A stretch of 64,000 bases of DNA from positions 57,340-121,339 of the forward strand of contig NZ_LMFR01000025.1 of assembly GCF_001426925.1 (NCBI RefSeq). The letters run 5' to 3'. Both the position numbers and the translations under genes were made by a program. The stretch comes from Microbacterium sp. Root53 (GTDB lineage Bacteria; Actinomycetota; Actinomycetes; Actinomycetales; Microbacteriaceae). The notes under the pieces were generated by a model. The model was not told where the DNA came from and did no database searches. It was given only the letters and a program-made list of their open reading frames with translations. Numbering within the stretch: the stretch's first letter is position 1; every line of letters starts with the position of its first letter. Shown one piece after another: positions 17,044-26,629 of this stretch.

Positions 17044-18094
17044 AGCCCAGCTCGTCGGCGAGGAGCTCGAGGGTCTGGGAGCGGCCGGGGGAGGCGTCGA
17101 GGGGCTCCGCGGCGTAGGTGCCCGCGGCGGGCGAGATCATGACCTCGTCCACGCCGTACCGCGCGGCGAACTCGCGCAGGCCGGCGGCGACGTCCGGGCC
17201 CGTGCCCACGAACCAGCGCGAGCGCACGCCGTCGACCAGGCTCTGCTCGAGCGGATCGGACGGGGTCGCGAGGGCCTCGTCGACCGTCTCGAGCGCGCGC
17301 ATCGGCTTGTTGGTGCGCAGGCGCGCGAACTGCCGCAGCTGAGGGAGCGCCCGCTCTTCGGCCTCCTCGGTCGTCGCCGCCGCGACCGCGTTCGCCGTGA
17401 CGAACGTGCGCGGGGCGTCGAGGTGCTCGCTCGGCTGGAACTGCTTGCGGTACAGCTCCATCGCGCGCTCGAGGCCGTCGCCCGCGAAGTGGTTAGCGAA
17501 CACGTAGGGCAGACCGTACGCCGCGGCCAGGGTGGCGGAGTAGTCGCTCGAACCGAGCAGCCACACCTCGGGCACACCGGATGCCGCGGGCGTCGCGTGC
17601 ACCTCGTACTCGCCTCCGCTCGTGAAGCGCACGGTCGCGCCCTCCGCGCCCACGAGCTTGAGGATGTCGGTGATGTGCTGCGGGAACTGCTCGACCTCGC
17701 TGGTCGTGCCCGAGCGCCGCAGCAGCTGGGTGATGACGGGGTCGCTGCCGGGCGCGCGGCCGATGCCGAGGTCCACCCGCCCCGGCGCGATCGCCTCGAG
17801 GGCCGCGAACTGCTCGGCGACGATCAGGGGCGCGTGGTTCGGCAGCATCACGCCGCCCGAGCCGACCCGGATGCGCGAGGTCTGCATCGCGGCGGCCGCG
17901 ATCAGCACCGGCGGGGCCGTGGATGCCACCGCCGGCATGTTGTGGTGCTCGGCGAACCAGTACCGCCGGTAGCCCAGCTCGTCGGCCCGCCGGGCGAGTG
18001 ACATCGACGCCGTCACCGCCTGGACGCTGGATTGACCGGTGCGCACCGGCACCAGGTCGAGCACGGACAGGGACAGACTCTTCGCGTCGCTCAT
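17042..18094 (-). CDS. LLM-class flavin-dependent oxidoreductase, MsnO8-like (350 aa)
   Basis: Bacterial luciferase-like fold. It carries LSVLDLVPVRTGQSS at the start, RYWFAEHHNMP near residue 47, VMLPNHAPLIVAEQFAALEAIAPGRVDLGIGRAPG near residues 85-120, and RWFVGTGPDVAAGL near the end, all typical of the MsnO8-type monooxygenase subfamily. The substrate is unknown. I chose ATG 18094; an ATG at 18133 would add 13 residues and run into the -10 box of the divergent antiporter gene. Confidence 0.85.
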   Translation of the reverse strand: MSDAKSLSLSVLDLVPVRTGQSSVQAVTASMSLARRADELGYRRYWFAEHHNMPAVASTAPPVLIAAAAMQTSRIRVGSGGVMLPNHAPLIVAEQFAALEAIAPGRVDLGIGRAPGSDPVITQLLRRSGTTSEVEQFPQHITDILKLVGAEGATVRFTSGGEYEVHATPAASGVPEVWLLGSSDYSATLAAAYGLPYVFANHFAGDGLERAMELYRKQFQPSEHLDAPRTFVTANAVAAATTEEAEERALPQLRQFARLRTNKPMRALETVDEALATPSDPLEQSLVDGVRSRWFVGTGPDVAAGLREFAARYGVDEVMISPAAGTYAAEPLDASPGRSQTLELLADELG

Positions 18095-18132
18095 CGTCAG
18101 CCCCAACCCGCCGCTGAGCGAGAGCATTCCCA

Positions 18133-18138
18133 TAGCCT
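18133..18138 (+). promoter_or_regulatory. -10 box TAGCCT, leaderless start of the antiporter gene
   Basis: TAGCCT ends 7 nt before ATG 18146. The gap to the divergent LLM start is only 51 bp. Confidence 0.5.
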
Positions 18139-18145
18139 GAAGCGC

Positions 18146-19915
18146 ATGGATGCCGAGGTCTTCTATGTGCTGGTCGGCGCGCTCGCCGTGGGAGCCCTCG
18201 CGCGCTGGCGCGGCTGGCCGGCGCCGCTCGTCATCACGGTCGCGGCCATCCTGGTCTCGCTCATCCCGGCGATCCCGACGCTCGACATCGACGGCCACCT
18301 GCTGCTGAATCTGACGCTGCCGCCGCTGCTGTACTCGGCCGCGCTCGAGGTGTCCTTCGTCGGCTTCGCGCGCAGCCTGCCGCACATCCGGCGGCTCGGC
18401 ATGGGGCTCGTGCTCGTCACCGCGCTGGTCGTCGGCCTCGTGGCGTGGTGGATCATGCCGGAGCTCGGCTTCGCGGGCGCGCTGCTGCTGGGCGCGATCG
18501 TCGGCCCGCCCGACGCCGTCTCGGCCGCAGCCGTGGGCCGCAAGCTCGGGCTGCCTCGGCGCGTGATGACCGTGCTGTCCGGCGAGAGCCTGATCAACGA
18601 CGCCACGTCGCTCACGCTCGTGCGGGTGTTCGCCGCGATCGTCGCCGGCGCCACGGTCACGGTGTGGGACGGCCTGTGGGCGTTCGCGGTCGCGGTGGTG
18701 CTCGGCGTCGCGATCGGCCTGGTCTTCGGCATCGTGCTGCACCAGCTGCGCGTGCGGCTCGACGACCCGGTCGTGGTCGGGACGGCCGGGCTGGTGGTGC
18801 CGTTCGGCGCGTACGCGATCGCGGAGCACCTCGGCGGATCCGGCGTGCTCGCGGTCGTCGCCATGGGGCTGTACGTGGGCTTCCACGCCCCGCGCACCGA
18901 CTACACGACGCGACTGCAGGAGCGCCCGCTCTGGCAGTCGGCCGACTTCCTGCTCGAGAGCTTCGTGTTCGCCTACATCGGGCTGCAGTTCCCGCGCGTG
19001 CTGAGCGAGCTCGGCGCGCGCGACGCGGGCGTGACGATCGCGCTCGCCCTGGCGGTGTTCGCCGTGGTGCTCGCGGTTCGGCCCGTGTTCGTCTACGCCA
19101 GCTACGCGTGGGGGCGGATGTGGCAGCGCATCCGGATCATGCGCTGGAAGCACGCGCAGGAGGCGTTCCGAAGGAACCCGGACGACCCGCGCGCCGCGAT
19201 CATCCGCAAGCGGCGCGACAAGCTGGCCGCGCGCGGCATCGAGCTGAACGAGCGCAACCTGCGCCAGCGCATCCTCGAGCCCGCGCTCTCGGTGCAGGAG
19301 CGCGCGGTGGTGTCATGGGCCGGGATGCGCGGAGTCGTCACGCTCGCGATGGCCGCCGCGCTGCCCGACCTCACGGGCGACGCGATGCCCGAGTCGCACG
19401 TCCAGAAGCTGGTCGTGGTGGCCTTCGTCGTGACGGTGGGCACGCTGCTGCTGCAGGGCCTCACGCTCGCGCCGCTCATCCGGGCGCTCGGCGTCGGCGC
19501 CGACGAGGAGCACCGCCAGGACGCCACGCAGGTGCGGGCGATCCAGGCACGCAGCCAGGAGGTCGGCAAGGCGTACCTGCGCGCGCGCCGCTCGGAGTGG
19601 AAGGAGCGCTTCGGCCCCGGCGGCGCCGAGGTCTTCGACCGGATGGCGCAGTCGCTGCTGAAGGTCGAGCGCGACACCGACCGCGCCGGCCAGGTGCTCG
19701 AGACGGCCGACGGCGCGGCGCCGGTCGGCCCGACGTACGAGGACCTCGTCGCACTGTCCAAGGGGTGGCTCGAGGCGCGGCGCACGATGCTGCTCGAGGA
19801 GCGCGACCGCGGCAACCTCGGCGAGGAGGTCATGCGCGAGCTCATGACGGCGATCGACGCCGAGGAGCTCGCGATCGACACCCGCGGCGCGGTCCGGGAC
19901 TTCGCCCGCGACTGA
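18146..19915 (+). CDS. Na+/H+ antiporter, CPA1 family (589 aa)
   Basis: A membrane cation/proton exchanger for pH and salt balance. About 12 hydrophobic spans fill the first ~430 residues. The family core is visible: GAIVGPPDAVSAAAVGRKLGLP (ion-binding D in the PPDAVS motif) and GESLINDATSLTLVRV (ND motif). AGMRGVVTLAMAAALP near residue 395 is also characteristic. The last ~140 residues are soluble and charged, probably a regulatory tail. It is divergently transcribed from the LLM gene. Confidence 0.9.
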   Translation: MDAEVFYVLVGALAVGALARWRGWPAPLVITVAAILVSLIPAIPTLDIDGHLLLNLTLPPLLYSAALEVSFVGFARSLPHIRRLGMGLVLVTALVVGLVAWWIMPELGFAGALLLGAIVGPPDAVSAAAVGRKLGLPRRVMTVLSGESLINDATSLTLVRVFAAIVAGATVTVWDGLWAFAVAVVLGVAIGLVFGIVLHQLRVRLDDPVVVGTAGLVVPFGAYAIAEHLGGSGVLAVVAMGLYVGFHAPRTDYTTRLQERPLWQSADFLLESFVFAYIGLQFPRVLSELGARDAGVTIALALAVFAVVLAVRPVFVYASYAWGRMWQRIRIMRWKHAQEAFRRNPDDPRAAIIRKRRDKLAARGIELNERNLRQRILEPALSVQERAVVSWAGMRGVVTLAMAAALPDLTGDAMPESHVQKLVVVAFVVTVGTLLLQGLTLAPLIRALGVGADEEHRQDATQVRAIQARSQEVGKAYLRARRSEWKERFGPGGAEVFDRMAQSLLKVERDTDRAGQVLETADGAAPVGPTYEDLVALSKGWLEARRTMLLEERDRGNLGEEVMRELMTAIDAEELAIDTRGAVRDFARD

Positions 19916-19948
19916 GAGCGCTCGCCGCGTCAAGCCCCCGGGTCGCGC

Positions 19949-19999
19949 GCTATGCCCACGGCGAACACGCGACCGCGGCGCCCGCCCGCTCGTTACCGT
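19949..19999 (+). promoter_or_regulatory. Possible ClgR site and -10 box upstream of clpC
   Basis: GCTATGCCCACGGCGAAC (19949-19966) agrees with the ClgR consensus WNNWCGCYNANRGCGWWS except at two positions. TACCGT (19994-19999) is a possible -10 box. The site would then be centred near -48, as expected for an activator. ClgR control of clp genes is established in other actinobacteria; here it is inferred. Confidence 0.35.
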
Positions 20000-20050
20000 G
20001 GAGTCACGGCGTCGGAAGGCGTCACTGGCCTATGCGCCCGGAGGAGTGAC

Positions 20051-22576
20051 ATGTTCGAGAGATTCACCGACCGTGCCCGTCGTGTGGTCGTCCTCGCCCA
20101 GGAAGAGGCGAAGATGCTCAACCACAACTACATCGGCACCGAGCACATTCTGCTCGGGCTGATCCACGAGGGCGAGGGCGTCGCCGCCAAGGCGCTCGAG
20201 TCGCTCGGCATCTCGCTGGACGCCGTGCGCGAGCAGGTGCAGGACATCATCGGCCAGGGCCAGCAGCAGCCGACCGGTCACATCCCCTTCACCCCGCGCG
20301 CCAAGAAGGTGCTCGAGCTCTCTCTGCGCGAGGCGCTGCAGCTGGGCCACAACTACATCGGCACCGAGCACATCCTGCTCGGCCTCATCCGCGAGGGCGA
20401 GGGCGTCGCCGCCCAGGTGCTGGTCAAGCTCGGAGCCGACCTGAACAAGGTCCGCCAGCAGGTCATCCAGCTCCTGTCGGGCTACCAGGGCAAGGAGCCC
20501 GTCGGCGTCGCCGCGGGCAGCCAGACCGAGAGCGAGGGCGCCAAGGGCGGCTCGCAGGTGCTCGACCAGTTCGGCCGCAACCTGACGCAGGCCGCGCGCG
20601 ACAACAAGCTCGACCCGGTCATCGGGCGCGAGAAGGAGATCGAGCGCGTCATGCAGATCCTGTCGCGCCGCACCAAGAACAACCCGGTGCTGATCGGCGA
20701 GCCCGGCGTCGGCAAGACCGCCGTGATCGAGGGCCTCGCCCAGGCGATCGTCAAGGGCGACGTGCCCGAGACGCTGAAGGACAAGCAGCTGTACTCGCTG
20801 GACCTCGGCTCGCTGATCGCCGGATCCCGCTACCGCGGCGACTTCGAGGAGCGCCTGAAGAAGGTGACCAAGGAGATCCGCACGCGCGGCGACATCATCA
20901 TCTTCATCGACGAGATCCACACGCTCGTCGGCGCGGGCGCGGCCGAGGGCGCGATCGACGCCGCCTCGATCCTGAAGCCGATGCTCGCCCGCGGCGAGCT
21001 GCAGACGATCGGCGCCACGACGCTCGACGAGTACCGCAAGCACTTCGAGAAGGACGCCGCGCTCGTGCGCCGCTTCCAGCCGGTGAACGTCGCGGAGCCG
21101 TCGCTGCCGCACGCCATCAACATCCTGAAGGGCCTGCGCGACCGCTACGAGGCGCACCACAAGGTGCAGATCACGGACGGCGCGATCGTCGCCGCCGCGA
21201 ACCTCTCGGACCGCTACGTCAGCGACCGCTTCCTGCCGGACAAGGCCATCGACCTGCTCGACGAGGCCGGCGCCCGCCTGCGCCTGTCGATCCTGTCGTC
21301 GCCGCCGGAGCTGCGCGAGTTCGACGAGAAGATCGCCAAGGTGCGCGAGGCCAAGGAGGCCGCGAGCGAGGAGCAGGACTTCGAGAAGGCCGCAGCTCTC
21401 CGCGACGAGGAGAAGTCGCTGCTGGCCGAGCGCCTGCGCCTCGAGAAGCAGTGGCGCTCGGGCGACGTGACCACCGCCGCGACGGTCGACGAGGGCCTGA
21501 TCGCCGAGGTCCTGGCCCAGGCCACGGGCATCCCGGTGTTCAAGCTCACCGAGGAGGAGACCAGCCGTCTCGTCTTCATGGAGAAGGCCCTGCACGAGCG
21601 CGTCATCGGCCAGGAAGAGGCGATCGCCGCCCTGTCGAAGACGATCCGCCGCCAGCGCGCCGGCCTCAAGGACCCGAAGCGCCCCTCGGGCTCGTTCATC
21701 TTCGCCGGCCCCACGGGCGTCGGAAAGACCGAGCTCGCCAAGGCGCTCGCCGAGTTCCTGTTCGACGACGAGGGCGCGCTGATCTCGCTCGACATGTCGG
21801 AGTTCGGCGAGAAGCACACGGTCTCGCGCCTGTTCGGAGCCCCTCCCGGCTTCGTCGGCTTCGAGGAGGGCGGCCAGCTCACCGAGAAGGTGCGCCGCAA
21901 GCCGTTCTCGGTCGTCCTGTTCGACGAGATCGAGAAGGCCCACCCGGACATCTTCAACTCGCTGCTGCAGATCCTCGAGGAGGGTCGTCTGACCGACGGT
22001 CAGGGCCGCGTGGTCGACTTCAAGAACACCGTGATCATCATGACGACGAACCTGGGCTCGTCGGCGATCGCCGGTGGCCCGGTCGGCTTCCAGATCGAGG
22101 GCGACACGACGACGACCTACGAGCGGATGAAGGGCAAGGTCGACGAGGAGCTGAAGCGTCACTTCAAGCCCGAGTTCCTCAACCGCGTGGACGACATCAT
22201 CGTGTTCCCGCAGCTGTCGAAGCCCGAGCTCATCCAGATCGTGGACCTGTTCACCAAGCGTCTCAACGAGCGCCTGCTGGACCGCGACATGACGCTGGAG
22301 ATGTCGCAGGCCGCCAAGGAGCGCCTGATCGAGATCGGCTTCGACCCCGCGCTCGGCGCGCGCCCGCTGCGTCGTGCGATGCAGCACGAGATCGAGGACC
22401 GTCTGTCGGAGCGCATCCTGAGCGGCGAGCTCGACACCGGCCACCACATCAAGGTCGACGTCGAGGACGGTCGCTTCGTGTTCCAGAACGCGCCGCGCGG
22501 CGAGACGCTCGCGGTGGGTGTGAACACCCGCGGCGGCATCGCCGGCACGCCGGACATGGCCGCGAACGCGAGCTGA
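20051..22576 (+). CDS. clpC: ATP-dependent Clp protease ATP-binding subunit ClpC (841 aa)
   Basis: HSP100 unfoldase that feeds substrates to ClpP. It begins [20 protein letters not shown] with two Clp-N repeats (each containing [14 protein letters not shown]). AAA-1 has [16 protein letters not shown] and the Walker [12 protein letters not shown]. The UVR-like middle domain lies around [20 protein letters not shown]-2 has [16 protein letters not shown] and [13 protein letters not shown], with [20 protein letters not shown] ribosome site precedes the ATG. Monocistronic, followed by a strong terminator. Confidence 0.96.
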   Translation: MFERFTDRARRVVVLAQEEAKMLNHNYIGTEHILLGLIHEGEGVAAKALESLGISLDAVREQVQDIIGQGQQQPTGHIPFTPRAKKVLELSLREALQLGHNYIGTEHILLGLIREGEGVAAQVLVKLGADLNKVRQQVIQLLSGYQGKEPVGVAAGSQTESEGAKGGSQVLDQFGRNLTQAARDNKLDPVIGREKEIERVMQILSRRTKNNPVLIGEPGVGKTAVIEGLAQAIVKGDVPETLKDKQLYSLDLGSLIAGSRYRGDFEERLKKVTKEIRTRGDIIIFIDEIHTLVGAGAAEGAIDAASILKPMLARGELQTIGATTLDEYRKHFEKDAALVRRFQPVNVAEPSLPHAINILKGLRDRYEAHHKVQITDGAIVAAANLSDRYVSDRFLPDKAIDLLDEAGARLRLSILSSPPELREFDEKIAKVREAKEAASEEQDFEKAAALRDEEKSLLAERLRLEKQWRSGDVTTAATVDEGLIAEVLAQATGIPVFKLTEEETSRLVFMEKALHERVIGQEEAIAALSKTIRRQRAGLKDPKRPSGSFIFAGPTGVGKTELAKALAEFLFDDEGALISLDMSEFGEKHTVSRLFGAPPGFVGFEEGGQLTEKVRRKPFSVVLFDEIEKAHPDIFNSLLQILEEGRLTDGQGRVVDFKNTVIIMTTNLGSSAIAGGPVGFQIEGDTTTTYERMKGKVDEELKRHFKPEFLNRVDDIIVFPQLSKPELIQIVDLFTKRLNERLLDRDMTLEMSQAAKERLIEIGFDPALGARPLRRAMQHEIEDRLSERILSGELDTGHHIKVDVEDGRFVFQNAPRGETLAVGVNTRGGIAGTPDMAANAS

Positions 22577-22588
22577 TCCTCCGTTCCC

Positions 22589-22624
22589 CGAAGGGGCGGG
22601 CGCCTGCGGGTGCCCGCCCCTTCG
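22589..22624 (+). terminator. Intrinsic terminator of clpC
   Basis: A 16-bp stem (22589-22604 with 22609-22624, one mismatch) and a 4-nt loop, 12 bp after the clpC stop. Confidence 0.8.
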
Positions 22625-22636
22625 GCGTTCGCCGCC

Positions 22637-22728
22637 GGTCGTTGAGCGGCGGTCGTTGAGCGGAGCGAAGCGGAGACGAAACGCAGGAGCGGAGACGAAA
22701 CGGCCTGAGCGAGCGCAGCGAGCCGAAG
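22637..22728. repeat. Dispersed GGTCGTTGAGCG...GAGCCGAAG repeat, copy 1
   Basis: Contains GTCGTTGAGCG twice, GGAGACGAAACG twice, and ends CTGAGCGAGCGCAGCGAGCC plus GAAG (22705-22728). The same end block recurs at 25175-25198. Such GAGCGAGCG(A/C)AGCGAG repeats are familiar from Microbacteriaceae intergenic DNA. Confidence 0.7.
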
Positions 22729-22760
22729 GCTCCCAGGAATCCGCCCCTAGGCTTGACCGC

Positions 22761-23276
22761 ATGACCGAGACCACGGGCGCGCCGTTCCTCGTGCGCCCGG
22801 CCCGCGCGGCCGACATGGTGCACATCCACCGCATGCTGGAGCCGTACGTGCAGGAGCGCATCCTGCTGGGCAAGGACCTCGTGGTGCTGTACGAGGCGAC
22901 GCAGGAGTTCCTGGTCGCCGAGGTCGACGGCACGGTCATCGGATGCGGCGCGCTGCACGTGATGTGGGAGGACCTCGGCGAGGTGCGCACGCTCCTGGTC
23001 GACCGCGCCTGGCTGCATCACGGCGTGGGGCGCGCGATCGTCGAGGGGCTCGAGCACAAGGCGCGCGAACTGGGCCTGAAGCGCCTGTTCTGCCTGACCT
23101 TCGAGGTCGAGTTCTTCCTGCGCCGCGGCTTCGCGCCGATCGGCGAGCAGATCGTCGACCCGGATGTGTACTCGCAGCTGGTGCGCAGCCGCGACGAGGG
23201 CATCGCCGAGTTCCTCGACCTCGCGCACGTGAAGCCCAACACGCTGGGCAATACGCGCATGCTCAAGCTCCTCTAG
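22761..23276 (+). CDS. Amino-acid N-acetyltransferase (short N-acetylglutamate synthase, 171 aa)
   Basis: GNAT-fold enzyme likely acetylating glutamate in the first step of arginine synthesis. The acetyl-CoA loop is replaced by the short-NAGS form LLVDRAWLHHGVGRAIVEGLE, followed by KRLFCLTFEVEFFLRRGFAPI, as in the stand-alone ArgA-type enzymes of mycobacteria. No amino-acid kinase domain is attached. ATG 22761 follows the -10 box TAGGCT (22748-22753) by 7 nt, indicating a leaderless transcript. Confidence 0.8.
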   Translation: MTETTGAPFLVRPARAADMVHIHRMLEPYVQERILLGKDLVVLYEATQEFLVAEVDGTVIGCGALHVMWEDLGEVRTLLVDRAWLHHGVGRAIVEGLEHKARELGLKRLFCLTFEVEFFLRRGFAPIGEQIVDPDVYSQLVRSRDEGIAEFLDLAHVKPNTLGNTRMLKLL

Positions 23277-23328
23277 AGCCCGGCGCGTTCGCCTGGGGCG
23301 CCCAGGGTGCGCGCCTACCCTGGATGAC

Positions 23329-23979
23329 GTGGGATCCGAGCCGCGTCGTCGACCGTCGCCCGCCGTGTACCGGCGGCGCCGGATCGCCGTGCTGCTGCTG
23401 GCCCTGATCGTGATCGGCGCGGTTGCGTGGCTGCTGATCGCGCAGCCCTGGCAGGCGCTCGCGGCGTCCCAGGCCGACGCGGAGCCCTCCGCCGCGCCGA
23501 CGACCTCGACGCCGACCCCGACGTCGAACCCGACCCCGACGCCCACGCCGACCTCGACGGTGCCGCCGACGCCGCAGCCGTGCGACCCGAGCGTGATCGA
23601 GCTGGTGCCGCTCGTCAACGGCCAGAAGTTCGCGTCGCACCCGGTGGAGATGCGCATCCGGCTCACGAACACGGGCTCAGTGGACTGCACGATGGATGTC
23701 GGCACGTCGCAGCAGCGGTTCGTGGTGACGAGCGGCAAGGACACGTGGTGGCGCTCGACCGACTGCCAGAGCGAGCCCAGCAGCATGGTCGTCACCCTCG
23801 CCGCGGGCCAGACGGTCGAGAGCGCCGAGCCGCTGGTGTGGGATCGCACCCGGTCGAACGTCTCGACGTGCGACAGCGAGACCCGTCCGCGGGCGCCCGG
23901 CGGCGGCGCCGCATATCACCTGCAGGTCGAGGTGGGGGACGTGAAGTCCAAGGAGACCGCGCAGTTCTTCCTGCTGTGA
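23329..23979 (+). CDS. Secreted or membrane-anchored protein with a Thr/Pro-rich linker (216 aa)
   Basis: Function unknown. A positively charged start (EPRRRPSPAVYRRRR) precedes one TM segment (IAVLLLALIVIGAVAWLLI, residues ~19-37). Next comes a Thr/Pro/Ser linker of about 35 residues, typical of surface proteins. A ~130-residue extracytoplasmic beta-rich domain follows, with three cysteines (CDPS, DCTMD, DCQSE) plus STCDSE, which probably form disulfides; it resembles DUF4232-like domains. GTG 23329 follows TACCCT (23316-23321) by 7 nt. Confidence 0.75.
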   Translation: MGSEPRRRPSPAVYRRRRIAVLLLALIVIGAVAWLLIAQPWQALAASQADAEPSAAPTTSTPTPTSNPTPTPTPTSTVPPTPQPCDPSVIELVPLVNGQKFASHPVEMRIRLTNTGSVDCTMDVGTSQQRFVVTSGKDTWWRSTDCQSEPSSMVVTLAAGQTVESAEPLVWDRTRSNVSTCDSETRPRAPGGGAAYHLQVEVGDVKSKETAQFFLL

Positions 23980-24074
23980 GCCCGCTCCCGCTGGGCGAGA
24001 TCGGGTCCCGGTGTGTGGGACGTCGCGAAGCCGGGTCCCTGGCGCGCGGCGGCCGACCGGCATAGCGTGGAGAG

Positions 24075-24410
24075 ATGGGCACGCTGTACTACGGATCCCA
24101 GGGCACTCCGATCGAGATCAACGACCGTGCGCTCGCGCACGTGAAGATGGTGATCGTCTCGAAGCTGCGTCGCGGTGAGGCGTTCACGCTCTCGTTCCAG
24201 CACGAGGACGGCAGCGGCCGCAGCGCGATCTGGCTGAGCTCCGCCATCCCGCTGCGGTTCACGTTCGAGGAGGTGCAGCGCCCCGAGCTCAACGCGCGAT
24301 GGCTCGAGGAGCTCGCCGAGTCGGCCAACCTGCTCGGCGGCATCACGCTCGTGCCCGAGCGCACCGACGACGGCGGTACCACGCTGGTGCCCGAGACGAA
24401 GGCCAGCTGA
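24075..24410 (+). CDS. DUF7882-type small protein (111 aa)
   Basis: A short cytoplasmic protein starting MGTLYYGSQGTPIEINDRALAHVKMVI. It matches a family common in Microbacteriaceae, often mislabelled as ATP-dependent DNA ligase. Conserved points are KLRRGEAFTLSFQH, IWLSSAIPLRF and the C-terminal GGITLVPE. No catalytic motif is visible. The start follows TAGCGT (24063-24068) by 6 nt. Confidence 0.75.
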   Translation: MGTLYYGSQGTPIEINDRALAHVKMVIVSKLRRGEAFTLSFQHEDGSGRSAIWLSSAIPLRFTFEEVQRPELNARWLEELAESANLLGGITLVPERTDDGGTTLVPETKAS

Positions 24411-24435
24411 GCGCCGATCGCGGCGCGGAACGGAG

Positions 24436-24462
24436 AAGGCCCGGAGCGATGCTCCGGGCCTT
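24436..24462 (+). terminator. Intrinsic terminator
   Basis: AAGGCCCGGAGC (24436-24447) pairs perfectly with 24451-24462 around a 3-nt loop, just after the DUF7882-type gene. The rest of the 24411-24657 gap is comparatively AT-rich and I see no gene in it. Confidence 0.8.
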
Positions 24463-24657
24463 GTCACGTCGTCCCGCGCAGGCCCCCAGGGCGTCGAGCG
24501 CCAAACCTGCTGTGAGTGCGGTAGATCCACCAGTCCCCACCGATGCCGCACCCGAACGGGCATGGTCAACACTATCAACGGCCATTTTGCGAACCTGACA
24601 GAATGCTTGAACCGCGGTGGCCGGATCCTTAGATCTGCGTAGCCGTAGTCTGAACAC

Positions 24658-25098
24658 ATGGTGTCCCGCAAGCGCCCGTCGTCCGCCCGCAAGAAGTCGT
24701 CCCGTCAGGCGCTCGATCCGCAGGAGTTCCGCTCCGAGGCGCTCGCCCAGGCCCTCGAGCGGCAGGACATGGCGGCGGTCGCGCTGGCGCTGCGCAACGG
24801 CAACACGGTGGTGCCGCTGCTCAAGCCCGGCAAGCGCGACGATCCCCTCGACGGCGGCGAGGTCTGGACGTACCGCGACCCCGCCACCGGGCAGGTCGCG
24901 CTGCTGCTGTTCAGCGATGCGCGCAACAAGCCCGAGAATCTCCCGCCCGGAGTGGCGCTGTACTCGCCCGCGTGGCTGAGGTCGTTCCTGACCAAGCACC
25001 GCGACACGATCACGACCGTCTTCCTCGACATCGCCGGCCCGCACCCCATGCAGGCCTCCCCCGCCGAGCTCCTCGGGGCCCTCGACCTGGCCACCTGA
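24658..25098 (+). CDS. SseB-like protein (146 aa)
   Basis: A basic N-terminal tail (SRKRPSSARKKSSRQ) is followed by an SseB-like domain: VVPLLKPG, GEVWTYRDPATGQVALLLFSDA, LPPGVALYSPAWLRSFL. SseB-fold proteins of actinobacteria have no well-defined role. The start follows TAGTCT (24646-24651) by 6 nt. It is convergent with radA. Confidence 0.65.
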   Translation: MVSRKRPSSARKKSSRQALDPQEFRSEALAQALERQDMAAVALALRNGNTVVPLLKPGKRDDPLDGGEVWTYRDPATGQVALLLFSDARNKPENLPPGVALYSPAWLRSFLTKHRDTITTVFLDIAGPHPMQASPAELLGALDLAT

Positions 25099-25141
25099 CG
25101 CCCCCACTCCCCGCCGCGGTGGTCGAGCGAGCCAACCCCGT

Positions 25142-25198
25142 GGTCGTTGAGCGACCGAAGCGAGTCGAAACGAGCTGAGCGAGCGCAGCGAGCCGAAG
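25142..25198. repeat. Dispersed GGTCGTTGAGCG...GAGCCGAAG repeat, copy 2
   Basis: Shares GGTCGTTGAGCG, GTCGAAACG and the closing block at 25175-25198 with the copy at 22637-22728. It separates the convergent SseB-like and radA genes. Confidence 0.7.
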
Positions 25199-25205
25199 CC
25201 CCGCC

Positions 25206-26570
25206 TCAGAACTCCGGAACGGCCTCGAGCTTGCGCGGCCGCGGCCGGCCCTGGGCGCGCACGTCGTCGAGCGCGGCGCGCAGCTTGCCCGACCGGTCGT
25301 CGATCACGGCGCGGTAGCCGAGCCGGGCCGCCTCGGTGCGGCGCTGCGCGGCCTGCGTGACGGGGCGCACCTCGCCCGCCAGGCTGAGCTCGCCCACGGC
25401 CGCGACGTCCCGCGTCACGGCCCAGTGCTTGACCGACCCGGCGACCGCGATCGCGATCGCGAGGTCGGCTGCCGGCTCCGTGAACCGCACGCCGCCCACG
25501 GTCGAGACGTAGACGTCCTGGTCGCTGGTCTTGATCCCGGCGCGCTTCTCGAGCACCGCGAGCACCATGGCCACGCGGGAGGAGTCGACGCCGTGCACGA
25601 TCCGGCGCGGGTTGGGCGCGTTGGTCGGGATCGTGAGCGCCTGCACCTCGACGGGCATGGCGCGGCGGCCCTCGAGCGCGATCGCGACGCACGTGCCCGG
25701 CTCGGGGATGCCCTGCGACAGGAAGAGGCCGCTCGGGTCGGGCACCTCGGCGATGCCGTCGCCGGTCATCTCGAAGCACCCCACCTCGTCGGTCGGGCCG
25801 AAGCGGTTCTTGAGCGCGCGCACGAAGCGGAGGGCGGTCTGCCGGTCGCCCTCGAACTGGCACACGACGTCCACGAGGTGCTCGAGCAGGCGCGGCCCGG
25901 CGATCTGCCCGTCCTTGGTGACGTGCCCGACCAGGATGATCGGCAGCCCGCGGTCCTTGGCGACCCGGATGAGCGTCGACGCGACCTCGCGGACCTGCCC
26001 CGGCATGCCCGCGGCGCCCTCGGACAGCGACGACGACACGGTCTGCACCGAGTCGACGATCACGAGCTGCGGCTCGACGGAGTCGATCTGGCCGAGCACG
26101 GTCGCGAGATCCGTCTCGCTCGCGAGGTACAGCTCGTCGTGCAGCGCGCCCGTGCGCTCGGCGCGCATCCGGACCTGTGCGGGCGACTCCTCGGCGCTGA
26201 TGTAGAGCACGCGGCGGCCCTCGGCGGCCGAGCGCGCGGCGACCTCGAGCAGCAGCGTGGACTTTCCGACGCCCGGCTCGCCGGAGAGCAGGATGGCCGC
26301 GCCGGGAACGATGCCCCCGCCGAGCACGCGGTCGAACTCGCCCACCCCGCTGGCGCGGCGCGGCGCCTCGGCCGTGTCGATCCTGGTGATGGGCGTCGCC
26401 GCGGCGGTCGGGATCATCGGGTCCAGCCGGCGCGTGATCCCCGTCTGCTCGGCGGCCTCGACGACCGTGCCCCACTGCTGGCACTCGCCGCACCGGCCCA
26501 CCCACTTGACGGCCGTCCATCCGCACTCGGTGCAGCGGTAGGCGGCGGGGGCGGGGCGCTTGCTGGGCAT
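25206..26570 (-). CDS. radA: DNA repair protein RadA (454 aa)
   Basis: RecA-like branch-migration helicase used in recombinational repair. A C4 zinc finger opens the protein (CTECGW, residues 13-17, and CGEC, 27-30). The RecA fold follows with Walker A GEPGVGKST and the RadA-specific motif KNRFGPTDEVG. A Lon-protease-like domain ends it (GVRFTEPAADLAIAIAVAGS, GELSLAGEVRPV). ATG 26570 is preferred because TACGCT (26578-26583 on this strand) lies 7 nt upstream; ATG 26600 would add ten residues. Confidence 0.95.
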   Translation of the reverse strand: MPSKRPAPAAYRCTECGWTAVKWVGRCGECQQWGTVVEAAEQTGITRRLDPMIPTAAATPITRIDTAEAPRRASGVGEFDRVLGGGIVPGAAILLSGEPGVGKSTLLLEVAARSAAEGRRVLYISAEESPAQVRMRAERTGALHDELYLASETDLATVLGQIDSVEPQLVIVDSVQTVSSSLSEGAAGMPGQVREVASTLIRVAKDRGLPIILVGHVTKDGQIAGPRLLEHLVDVVCQFEGDRQTALRFVRALKNRFGPTDEVGCFEMTGDGIAEVPDPSGLFLSQGIPEPGTCVAIALEGRRAMPVEVQALTIPTNAPNPRRIVHGVDSSRVAMVLAVLEKRAGIKTSDQDVYVSTVGGVRFTEPAADLAIAIAVAGSVKHWAVTRDVAAVGELSLAGEVRPVTQAAQRRTEAARLGYRAVIDDRSGKLRAALDDVRAQGRPRPRKLEAVPEF

Positions 26571-26629
26571 GGGATCCAGCGTAGGCGCGGGCTCGGACAT
26601 CCGTTCGAACCGCGCCGCGCGCCCGGCGT

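Noticed and set aside
20030..22990. 986-codon minus-strand frame opposite clpC
   Set aside because: Pure antisense shadow of the conserved clpC gene; no recognisable domain.
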